NCBI GenBank assembly: GCA_937935205.1
Contig: CALGXU010000233.1
Location: 1-7,375, forward strand
Origin: an uncultured Rothia sp.
GTDB taxonomy: Bacteria > Actinomycetota > Actinomycetes > Actinomycetales > Micrococcaceae
Length of the DNA stretch: 7,375 bases
Direction of reading: 5' to 3'
Shown piece after piece: positions 1 to 5,668 of this stretch. The notes under the pieces are model-generated. The model was not told where the DNA came from and searched no databases. It saw only the letters and a program-made list of their open reading frames with translations. The stretch's first letter is position 1; the number at the start of each line of letters is the position of its first letter. Position numbers and translations under genes: made by a program.

Positions 1-445
1 GGCGGGCTTCATGGTAGTACCCGCCGTGGGCGTGGGCGAGGTGCACGAGGTGAGCCAGGTGCACACCAAGTTCACCCTGCGCGCTGAGAGCCGCGGCGTG
101 CTGCCGTTCATCGTGGACCTGCAGAACCGCGACCCGTACGACATCCCGGAGGAGACCGACGCCATCGTGAAGGTGACAGATATCGGTCTTGCCCGCGGCA
201 TTAACGTGCTGCAGTCCGGCGCGAACATTACCGCCGTGCGTGAGCACTTCGACTGGGCGCAGCCCATGACGGTGCGCGAGTACCTGCAGCTGACCGGCGC
301 GAAGCTAGCGGCGAGCCCCGAGGAGGCGCAGGAGGTGCTGGAGGCGATGGTTCCGTCGCTGGCGGCCCTGTACGTGGGTTTCGAGGACGAAGCGGAGGAG
401 CCCCAGGAACAGCAGTCGCAGAATCCTGCCGCCTCCGAAAAGTAG
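1..445 (+). CDS. Unrecognised protein, C-terminal part (5' end outside window)
   Basis: I do not recognise this family. The reading frame is open to the left edge (Ala-Gly-Phe precedes the Met codon at 11), and no good Shine-Dalgarno sequence lies before that Met, so the gene probably starts upstream and the Met is internal. About 147 residues are visible, ending in a TAG at 443-445. The first ~65 residues (around GEVHEVSQVHTKFTLRAESRG) look beta-rich, with alternating hydrophobic and charged residues. A more helical stretch follows (around FDWAQPMTVREYLQLTGAKL and SPEEAQEVLEAMV). The last ~22 residues are acidic and Gln/Ser-rich, probably a disordered tail. I see no membrane segment and no catalytic motif. 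Strong GC bias at third codon positions argues that it is a real gene. It converges on pgl and shares its terminator, so it is not part of the pentose phosphate unit. Confidence 0.7.
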   Translation, partial: AGFMVVPAVGVGEVHEVSQVHTKFTLRAESRGVLPFIVDLQNRDPYDIPEETDAIVKVTDIGLARGINVLQSGANITAVREHFDWAQPMTVREYLQLTGAKLAASPEEAQEVLEAMVPSLAALYVGFEDEAEEPQEQQSQNPAASEK

Positions 446-462
446 GCGGGCAGTAGGCGGGC
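441..462. repeat. 11-bp perfect tandem duplication at the stop codon
   Basis: AGTAGGCGGGC occurs twice back to back (441-451 and 452-462). The first copy contains the stop codon of the plus-strand gene; the TAG of the second copy is in another frame. It looks like a small slippage duplication. No function can be assigned. Confidence 0.8.
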
Positions 463-467
463 GTAGC

Positions 468-515
468 AAAGAGTGGAGCCCCGGATAGTCGAAACTATCC
501 GGGGCTCCACTCTTT
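468..515. terminator. Bidirectional intrinsic terminator between converging genes
   Basis: There is a perfect inverted repeat: 468-489 pairs with 494-515 (22 bp) around the 4-nt loop 490-493. The stem core is GC-rich (GGAGCCCCGG). It begins with AAA and ends with TTT, so U-tracts follow the stem on both strands: TCTTTATCTT on plus, and TCTTT then GC on minus. Read on the minus strand the loop is UUCG, a sequence known to make very stable tetraloops. The stem starts 22 nt after the plus-strand stop and lies 26 nt past the pgl stop. This position fits one terminator serving both the upstream gene and the zwf-opcA-pgl unit. The plus-strand U-tract is better than the minus-strand one. Confidence 0.93.
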
Positions 516-541
516 ATCTTGGTGCAGTTCAGAACCGAACC

Positions 542-1636
542 TTACGGGCGGTTCTCAGGAGCCAGCGACTCCTCGGTTGCAAAAATCAGGGTCTGCTTCT
601 TACCGCGCGCACCCACCGCCGGGGTTTCCAGCAGCAGCTGAGCGTTCAGGTCCTCAGCGTCCAGCTTCGCGCCAGCCAGAAGGCGGCTGGTCGCATCCTG
701 CTTATCCTCACCGGTGATGAGGAAGAACACGTGACGCGAATTATTGATAATCGGCAGGGTCACCGACACGCGCTCAGCCGGCGGCTTCGGCGAATCAGAC
801 ACCATCACGGTCACAGCCTTACCGCCTTCAACCGGGTCCTCCGGCAGACCGGTACCCAGCAGAACCTGCTTACGGCCCGGGAACAGGGACGCAATATGAC
901 CGTCCGGGCCCATGCCCAGCAGGGTGATGTCAAAGACCGGCGCGGGCCACTGGCCGCCACCGCCACCACCGCAGCCTCCGCCGCCGCATCCGCAACCACC
1001 TGCGGGCTCAGCAGCCTCAGCGTCGAAGTCTTCCAGGGTGGTCTCTTCGATGGACTGCTCAGGTGCGGAAGAACCGCAACCGCCGCCACCACAACCACAG
1101 CCGCCGGAGCCGCCGTGCTCGTGACCTGCGCCACCACCGTGACCGCCAGCCAGCGGCAGCTCGGTCGCGCCCTCAGGCATCTGCACGCTCACAGCCGGTG
1201 CGGAACCGGCATAGTCGCGCATCTCGAAAGCGTAGTGCTCGGCGGCAGCCTCAAGACCGGTGAAAATATCGGACGGGCCCATGCGGTGCACATTGCCCAC
1301 AACCAGGCCGTGCGAAAGCAGGGGAGCGAGCAGCGCCTCAATAGCCTGACCGTCATTACGTTCGGGGCTACGCTCGGGCACGTAACGCTCATCGGAGAAC
1401 CAGAAGTGCACGCGGGACCAGTCGATATCCTTCACGCGCTCGTTCTCAGCCCACGCCTTCAAGGTGGCGATACCCATCGTGCCGCCGGTCAGCGAAATGT
1501 GGGCGATAGTGCGTTCAGAGAGCACGTGCTCAATGATGTCGAGGATGCGGGCTACCGCGTCCGCTGCGAGGGCCTCGCGGGTCGGGTGCGCCACCAGGGT
1601 GGGGGTGGATGCGCCCATGTTCTGAACCTTAGGCAT
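542..1636 (-). CDS. pgl: 6-phosphogluconolactonase with Cys/Gly/His-rich insertion
   Basis: This cytosolic enzyme hydrolyses 6-phosphoglucono-1,5-lactone to 6-phosphogluconate, step two of the oxidative pentose phosphate branch. Family signatures seen: SLTGGTMGI near residues 48-56 (sugar-phosphate loop), FWFSDERYVP near 78-87, SPERNDGQA near 90-98, and LLGMGPDGHIASLFPG at 239-254 with the active-site-region His247. The protein is 364 residues against about 240-260 usual for the family. Most of the excess is an insertion at about 150-229 carrying two CGCGGGGCG motifs (180-188, 215-223), His166/172/174, an acidic linker (about 193-210) and a run of six glycines. No cysteine occurs outside the insertion. 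All core motifs are intact, so activity is expected. The ATG at 1636 is chosen because GGAGG (1643-1647 on the complement) lies 6 nt upstream. It overlaps the opcA stop by 8 nt, implying translational coupling. A second Met at 1618 is a weaker alternative start. Confidence 0.95.
   Translation of the reverse strand: MPKVQNMGASTPTLVAHPTREALAADAVARILDIIEHVLSERTIAHISLTGGTMGIATLKAWAENERVKDIDWSRVHFWFSDERYVPERSPERNDGQAIEALLAPLLSHGLVVGNVHRMGPSDIFTGLEAAAEHYAFEMRDYAGSAPAVSVQMPEGATELPLAGGHGGGAGHEHGGSGGCGCGGGGCGSSAPEQSIEETTLEDFDAEAAEPAGGCGCGGGGCGGGGGGQWPAPVFDITLLGMGPDGHIASLFPGRKQVLLGTGLPEDPVEGGKAVTVMVSDSPKPPAERVSVTLPIINNSRHVFFLITGEDKQDATSRLLAGAKLDAEDLNAQLLLETPAVGARGKKQTLIFATEESLAPENRP
950..1156 (-). other. 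Gly/Cys/His-rich insertion encoded within pgl
   Basis: This covers residues about 161-229 of Pgl. In order it contains a His/Gly patch (H166, H172, H174), motif A CGCGGGGCG (180-188), an acidic Ser/Thr/Glu/Asp linker, motif B CGCGGGGCG (215-223), and a glycine run ending at 228. Each motif has the pattern C-x-C-x4-C, and the first cysteines of the two motifs are 35 residues apart. The composition recalls metal-binding tails such as the His/Cys-rich C-terminus of SlyD and the Cys-rich N-terminus of HypB. That comparison is by composition only, not homology. A flexible metal-binding or thiol-redox loop is inferred; a non-functional disordered linker is the alternative. Confidence 0.85.
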
Positions 1637-2615
1637 CGAAAACCTCCGGGTATTCTTCGAGATCCAGCATGTCTTCAGGCTGGCAGGTATCGTCCACGAG
1701 GGTGACGGTGCGCAGCGCCTGCTTCAGCACGTCACCGTAGGTGTCGTCCGGGTCGAGGCGGCGCAACTCCTCAGAGATGCACTCGGCGAGGGTACGCACC
1801 GGCAGAGCAATCTGCTGATCGGGCGCGTACGGGGTGGAAACGGTCGCCACAGAAATACCGGGGCGGAACATGGTCACGGAACCGTCTTCACGCTCAATGC
1901 TGACGCGGTACAAGCCGCGGTTCGCCGCACCGATGGTCGCCAGGTGCACGGGTGCGTTGAGCTTCCATCCGAGCCAGGTGCCGAGTAGCACCACGGACGG
2001 GGACTTGCTCGAACCCCACACAACCACGCGGCGCACGGGGGAGGAAGGCACCTGCTCCAGGAGCGCAGCCAGCTGGGTGCGCCACAGGGTGAGGCGGGTC
2101 CACGCCAGGTCGGTGTCGCCGGCACGGAATACCTCGGCGAGGTGCTTGAGAGCTTCCTTCGGGTCCTCTGCGCGCGCAGAGTCGGTAATGCGACGCTGCG
2201 CGATACGACCGACGGAGTGCTGTGCGGGGTTCTCCGGCACCGAGTGCGGCCACCAGACCACAATCGGGGAGTCCGGCAGCAGCAGACCGGAAATCAGCGC
2301 CTCGGTCGGGCGGGATGCGCTACCCCAGCCGCGCAGAACAATCATCTCGGATGCGCCGGTGTCACCGCCGAGGTGGATTTCTGCATCCAGCTGGTCGGGG
2401 TCGAGCGGGTCATGCGAAATGTGCACGATGACGCGGCTCGGGTGCTCGTGGGATGCACGAATTGCCGCGCGCATGGCCTCGCGGGAGTGGCCCTTTTCGG
2501 CGAGGACCACGAGGGTGAGCACGCGTCCGCTGCTGAGGCTGCCGTTGTTGGCGCGCAGCTGGCTCAGTTCCTTGTTGATAGCGGAAACGGTGGTGTTATG
2601 CAGGTGCGAGATCAC
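1629..2615 (-). CDS. opcA: Glucose-6-phosphate dehydrogenase assembly protein OpcA
   Basis: OpcA proteins are encoded beside zwf in actinobacteria and cyanobacteria and are needed for assembly or full activity of glucose-6-phosphate dehydrogenase; no enzymatic reaction of their own is established. The N-terminus (HNTTVSAINKELSQLR, then GRVLTLVVLAEKG) and the internal IVVWWPHSVPENP segment match my memory of actinobacterial OpcA. I place the start at the GTG at 2615, giving 328 residues. GGAGG (2621-2625 on the complement) sits 5 nt upstream, the GTG overlaps the zwf TGA as GTGA, and the resulting N-terminus aligns with the usual one (Met, then about seven residues, then TT). The frame also opens at a TTG at 2627, but that codon has no Shine-Dalgarno sequence and lies against the GGAGG itself. 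The gene ends with TAA at 1629 and overlaps pgl by 8 nt. Confidence 0.93.
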   Translation of the reverse strand: MISHLHNTTVSAINKELSQLRANNGSLSSGRVLTLVVLAEKGHSREAMRAAIRASHEHPSRVIVHISHDPLDPDQLDAEIHLGGDTGASEMIVLRGWGSASRPTEALISGLLLPDSPIVVWWPHSVPENPAQHSVGRIAQRRITDSARAEDPKEALKHLAEVFRAGDTDLAWTRLTLWRTQLAALLEQVPSSPVRRVVVWGSSKSPSVVLLGTWLGWKLNAPVHLATIGAANRGLYRVSIEREDGSVTMFRPGISVATVSTPYAPDQQIALPVRTLAECISEELRRLDPDDTYGDVLKQALRTVTLVDDTCQPEDMLDLEEYPEVFDA

Positions 2616-4159
2616 GGGCGCCTCCAAGCGCGGTTGTCACGCTCAAGCATCTCGTGTGCTGAACGCGGACCCCACGAACCGGACTCGTAGGGTTCAGGCT
2701 TAATGCGGTTTTCTTCCCAGTACTCTTCGAAGGGGTCGAGGATCTTCCATGAGAGCTCGACTTCTTCGTGGCGGGGGAACAGCGGCGGCTCACCGAGCAG
2801 AACGTCCAGGATGAGGCGTTCGTAGGCTTCGGGGGACTCTTCGGTGAAGGAGTGGCCGTAGCCGAAGTCCATGTTGACGTCGCGGATTTCCATCTGGGTG
2901 CCGGGCACCTTCGCGGAGAAGCGGATGGTCATGCCTTCGTCGGGCTGCACGCGGATAACGACGGCGTTCTGGCCGACCTGCGGGTTTTCACGTTCGCCGA
3001 AGAGACGGTCGGAGGACTTCTTGAAGATCACGGCGATTTCGGTGACTCGGCGGCCCAGGCGCTTGCCGGCGCGCAGGTAGAAGGGGGTGCCTTCCCAGCG
3101 GCGGTTTGCGATGGAGACCTTCAGCGCGGCGAAGGTTTCGGTGCGGGAGTCTGCGGGGATGTCGTTTTCGTCGAAGAAGCCGTTGACGTGCTCGCCGCCC
3201 TGGTAGCCTGCGGCGTACTGGCCGAGCGCGAAGGAGTTCGGCAGGTCGTCAATGCGGACTGCTTCGAGGACCTTAGCCTTTTCGGCGCGCAGGTGCTTAG
3301 CGTCGAGGCTGAGGGGCTCTTCCATTGCGGTGAGGGCGAGCAGCTGCAGCAGGTGGTTCTGGATGACGTCGCGGGCAGCACCCACGCCGTCGTAGTAGCC
3401 TGCGCGGGAGCCGATGCCGATGTCTTCAGCCATGGTGATCTGGACGTGATCCACGTAGTGGGAGTTCCAGAGCGGCTCGAACATCTGGTTGGAGAAACGC
3501 ATCGCAAGGATGTTCTGCACGGTTTCCTTGCCCAGGTAGTGGTCGATGCGGAACACGGAGTCGGGCGGGAAGACTGCCTCCACGATGGAGTTCAGCTCGC
3601 GTGCACTTTCAAGGTTGTGACCGAAGGGCTTCTCAATGACCACGCGGCGCCAACCGTCGACGGGGTTGACGGTGTCGTTATCGCGGGATGCGAGGTCGTG
3701 CTCGGCGAGCTTGGTGAGAACCTGCTCGAATGCCTTCGGGGGGATGGAGAGGTAGAAGGCGTGGTTGCCGTGAGCGCCACGCTCGTCGAGTTCGGCAAGG
3801 GTGCTCTTGAGCTTTTCGAAGGCTGCGTCGTCGTCAAAGGCACCTTCAACGAATCGCATGCCCTGCTGGAACTGGTTCCACACGTCCTCGCGGAAGGGGG
3901 TGCGGGCGTTTGCCTCAACGGATTCACGCACGTAGTCGCGGAAGTCGTCATCGCTCCAGGGGCGGCGGCCGAAGCCGACGAGGCCGAAGCTCGGCGGGAG
4001 CAAACCGCGGTTCATGAGGTCATACACTGCCGGAAGCAGCTTCTTGCGGGCCAGGTCACCGGTTACGCCAAAGAAGACGAGCGCGGACGGCCCCGCAATG
4101 CGGGTAATGCGGCGGTCGCGAGTATCCCTGAGGGGGTTCACTTCATGACCATTAGTCAC
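2612..4159 (-). CDS. zwf: Glucose-6-phosphate 1-dehydrogenase
   Basis: This enzyme oxidises glucose 6-phosphate to 6-phosphogluconolactone, reducing NADP (some homologues also use NAD), and is the entry point of the oxidative pentose phosphate pathway. Numbering from the GTG start, the nucleotide-binding loop GVTGDLA is at 31-37, EKPFG at 176-180 and the substrate/catalytic motif RIDHYLGKE at 204-212. The C-terminal domain is complete, ending WGPRSAHEMLERD and a few more residues. Length is 515 residues, normal for actinobacterial Zwf. I choose GTG 4159 because AAAGGA (4167-4172 on the complement) lies 7 nt upstream. The frame stays open to an ATG at 4237, but the 26 added residues are strongly basic, unlike the family N-terminus, and that ATG lacks a ribosome binding site. 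The protein has no cysteine, so direct thiol regulation of Zwf is excluded. It is the first gene of the coupled zwf-opcA-pgl unit. Confidence 0.97.
   Translation of the reverse strand: MTNGHEVNPLRDTRDRRITRIAGPSALVFFGVTGDLARKKLLPAVYDLMNRGLLPPSFGLVGFGRRPWSDDDFRDYVRESVEANARTPFREDVWNQFQQGMRFVEGAFDDDAAFEKLKSTLAELDERGAHGNHAFYLSIPPKAFEQVLTKLAEHDLASRDNDTVNPVDGWRRVVIEKPFGHNLESARELNSIVEAVFPPDSVFRIDHYLGKETVQNILAMRFSNQMFEPLWNSHYVDHVQITMAEDIGIGSRAGYYDGVGAARDVIQNHLLQLLALTAMEEPLSLDAKHLRAEKAKVLEAVRIDDLPNSFALGQYAAGYQGGEHVNGFFDENDIPADSRTETFAALKVSIANRRWEGTPFYLRAGKRLGRRVTEIAVIFKKSSDRLFGERENPQVGQNAVVIRVQPDEGMTIRFSAKVPGTQMEIRDVNMDFGYGHSFTEESPEAYERLILDVLLGEPPLFPRHEEVELSWKILDPFEEYWEENRIKPEPYESGSWGPRSAHEMLERDNRAWRRP
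2621..2625 (-). promoter_or_regulatory. Ribosome binding site of opcA (decides the GTG start)
   Basis: The complement reads GGAGG, 5 nt before GTG 2615, inside the last codons of zwf. It supports reinitiation at the GTGA overlap and argues against the upstream TTG at 2627. Confidence 0.75.
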
Positions 4160-4166
4160 AATATAT

Positions 4167-4172
4167 TCCTTT
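4167..4172 (-). promoter_or_regulatory. Ribosome binding site of zwf (decides the GTG start)
   Basis: The complement reads AAAGGA followed by 7 nt (atatatt) and GTG at 4159. This is the only good Shine-Dalgarno sequence near a start codon in the zwf frame, and it sets the start 78 nt inside the longest open frame. Confidence 0.75.
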
Positions 4173-4258
4173 GATTGCCTTGGTTGGTTCGTGCGGCGCG
4201 CGGTTCGTACCTTATTCGCGCGGAGGCGATGCCGCATTCTGGAAGGTGTGTACCCTGT

Positions 4259-4264
4259 ATTGTA
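4259..4264 (-). promoter_or_regulatory. Candidate -10 element of a zwf promoter
   Basis: The complement reads TACAAT, one mismatch from the housekeeping -10 consensus, about 100 nt before the zwf GTG. The sequence 17 nt further upstream (CATATC) is a poor -35 match, which is common in actinobacteria but weakens the call. A transcript starting near 4252 would carry a leader of about 90 nt. It lies after the hairpin that follows tal, as expected if zwf-opcA-pgl can be transcribed separately from tkt-tal. Confidence 0.4.
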
Positions 4265-4294
4265 CCGGTTTTTGACGGAAGGATATGAGGGGCA

Positions 4295-4352
4295 CCTAAC
4301 CCGCCGGGATTCCCGGAGCAGTGAAGCTCGGCGGGAACCCCGGCAGATTAGG
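4295..4352 (-). terminator. Large imperfect hairpin downstream of tal; possible terminator or attenuator
   Basis: An imperfect inverted repeat of 58 nt. CCTAA (4295-4299) pairs with TTAGG (4348-4352), GCCGGG (4303-4308) with CCC-c-GGC (4338-4344), TTCCCG (4310-4315) with CGGGAA (4332-4337), and GAGC (4316-4319) with GCTC (4326-4329), around loop 4320-4325. CCCGCCG (4300-4306) can instead pair with CGGCGGG (4329-4335), so two folds compete. It starts about 40 nt after the tal stop. No U-tract follows on the minus strand, so it is not a classical intrinsic terminator. It could be a U-less actinobacterial terminator, an RNA-stability element or part of the zwf leader control. Confidence 0.5.
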
Positions 4353-4393
4353 TTGAGATGCCGCGCTATATTTTGGCGGCTAATGGGGTGCGG

Positions 4394-5497
4394 CTACTTA
4401 GCCTGCTCGAGTGCCTCGCGGACGGTCTGCAGCAGCTCTTCCCAGGAGACGTCGAACTTGGACAGACCCTCAACCTCGAGCTTCTCTACGACCTCGGTGT
4501 AGGAGACACCTGCGGCAGCGATAGCGTCCAGAACCTTGTTGGACTCGGAGTAGTTCGGAACGATGGTGTTGCCGGTGATTTCGCCGTGGTCGGCAACAGC
4601 GTTCAGGGTTGCCTCGGGCATGGTGTTCACGGTGTTGGGCGCGACCAGGCCGGTGACGTACAGGGTGTCCGGCAGTGCGGGGTCCTTCACACCGGTGGAT
4701 GCCCACAGCGGGCGCTGTACGTTCGCGCCGTGTGCCTGCAGGCGTGCCCAACGCTCGGAGGAGAACATTTCCTCGAACACCTCGTAGGCGAGGCGTGCGT
4801 TTGCCAGGCCTGCCTTGCCCTTGAGCTGCACAGCGTCGCCGCCGGCAGCTTCGAGGCGTGCATCGATTTCGGTGTCTACGCGGGAGACGAAGAAGGATGC
4901 GACCGAGTGGATGGTGGACAGGTCCTTGCCGTTCTCCAGCGCCTGCTCCAGGCCGAGCATGTAGGCGTTGATGACCTCGCGGTAGCGGGTCAGGGAGAAA
5001 ATCAGGGTCACGTTCACGCTGATGCCAGCAGCCAGGGTCTCTGCGATGGGGCGCAGACCTTCCTGGGTTGCGGGGATCTTAATCATGACGTTTTCGCGGC
5101 CCACGCGCTCGTAGAGTTCACGGGCCATCTTGGCGGTACCTTCAGCGTCGCGTGCCAGGCGGGGGTCAACCTCGATGGAGACGCGGCCGTCAAAACCGTT
5201 GGATGCCTTGTAGACGGGTGCGAACACGTCGCAGGCTGCGCGTACGTCGTCGCAGGTTGCGGCGAAGACTGCCTCTTCAACGCTTGCGCCGGCGGCGGCA
5301 AGCTCACGCATCTGCTCAGCGTATGCGGCGCCCTTGGAGAGCGCGCCAGCGAAGATGGTGGGGTTGGTGGTCACACCGACGACGTTGTGGGTCTTGATGA
5401 GTTCGGCGAGGTTGCCGCTGGTCAGACGCTCACGGGAGAGGTCGTCAAGCCAGATGGAGACACCGGCGTCGGAAAGCTTCTGAGTGGACTCAGACAT
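4394..5497 (-). CDS. tal: Transaldolase
   Basis: This enzyme transfers a dihydroxyacetone unit from sedoheptulose 7-phosphate to glyceraldehyde 3-phosphate, giving erythrose 4-phosphate and fructose 6-phosphate in the non-oxidative pentose phosphate branch. Seen: WLDDLSRERL near 16-25, VVGVTTNPTIF at 39-49, the Schiff-base lysine in VMIKIPAT (Lys140), NVTLIFSLTRY near 162-172 and SFFVSRVDTE near 201-210. Length is 367 residues, typical of the longer actinobacterial class and longer than the ~317-residue E. coli TalB. The start is ATG 5497 with GAAGG on the complement, AAGG (5505-5508) 7 nt upstream. It lies 171 nt after tkt and 234 nt before zwf. Cotranscription with tkt is likely; each spacer has a hairpin that may adjust read-through. 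Confidence 0.97.
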   Translation of the reverse strand: MSESTQKLSDAGVSIWLDDLSRERLTSGNLAELIKTHNVVGVTTNPTIFAGALSKGAAYAEQMRELAAAGASVEEAVFAATCDDVRAACDVFAPVYKASNGFDGRVSIEVDPRLARDAEGTAKMARELYERVGRENVMIKIPATQEGLRPIAETLAAGISVNVTLIFSLTRYREVINAYMLGLEQALENGKDLSTIHSVASFFVSRVDTEIDARLEAAGGDAVQLKGKAGLANARLAYEVFEEMFSSERWARLQAHGANVQRPLWASTGVKDPALPDTLYVTGLVAPNTVNTMPEATLNAVADHGEITGNTIVPNYSESNKVLDAIAAAGVSYTEVVEKLEVEGLSKFDVSWEELLQTVREALEQAK

Positions 5498-5564
5498 GTG
5501 AAAACCTTCGATTCTTTGTCGAAATTGAAATTTGAGATAACAGTGAAAACTACTGGGCGGCGGG

Positions 5565-5594
5565 AGGCCCCGGCTGAGTGGTCAGCCGGAGCCT
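5565..5594 (-). terminator. GC-rich hairpin between tkt and tal
   Basis: CCGGCTGA (5570-5577) pairs perfectly with TCAGCCGG (5582-5589) around the 4-nt loop 5578-5581. After one C/A mismatch, AGGC (5565-5568) pairs with GCCT (5591-5594). On the minus strand it starts about 75 nt past the tkt stop. The first T run (AGTAGTTTTC) comes only some 15 nt later, so termination would be weak at best. It may instead act as an intercistronic processing or 3'-stabilising hairpin that sets the tkt to tal ratio. I see no clear promoter for tal in the AT-richer 5498-5560 stretch. Confidence 0.5.
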
Positions 5595-5668
5595 ACCCGT
5601 TGCGCCTGCACCCCACCAGTACAGGGGGAGCACAGTGTGTGCGGCAGTTACCGCGGCGTTGTTACTGC

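Noticed and set aside
912..1124. Proline-rich plus-strand frame opposite the Pgl insertion
   Set aside because: The poly-Pro is simply the complement of the GGN glycine codons; there is no ribosome binding site or independent support.
950..1156. Pgl insertion as a frameshift or assembly artefact
   Set aside because: The frame is intact on both sides with all core motifs in place, and cysteines recur in an ordered pattern, so a sequencing error is unlikely.
950..1156. Insertion in pgl as a mobile element or CRISPR-like repeat
   Set aside because: No terminal inverted repeats, target duplication or regular spacer pattern; only two short protein-level repeats.
473..1705. Long plus-strand open frame opposite pgl
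   Set aside because: It runs through the terminator stem and the antisense of pgl. It is an effect of GC-rich codons (Thr/Ala/Arg-rich product) and resembles no protein; the pgl frame carries the family motifs.
2613..2627. opcA beginning at TTG 2627
   Set aside because: No Shine-Dalgarno sequence before it, and GGAGG would fall inside the gene; GTG 2615 fits better.
2768..4174. 468-codon plus-strand open frame opposite zwf
   Set aside because: It mirrors the zwf codon frame, with a Val/Gly/Glu-rich product lacking any motif. A long antisense frame is expected opposite a biased GC-rich gene.
5498..5560. Promoter for tal in the AT-richer stretch
   Set aside because: TTATCT and similar hexamers occur, but no acceptable -35 at proper spacing; not strong enough to list.
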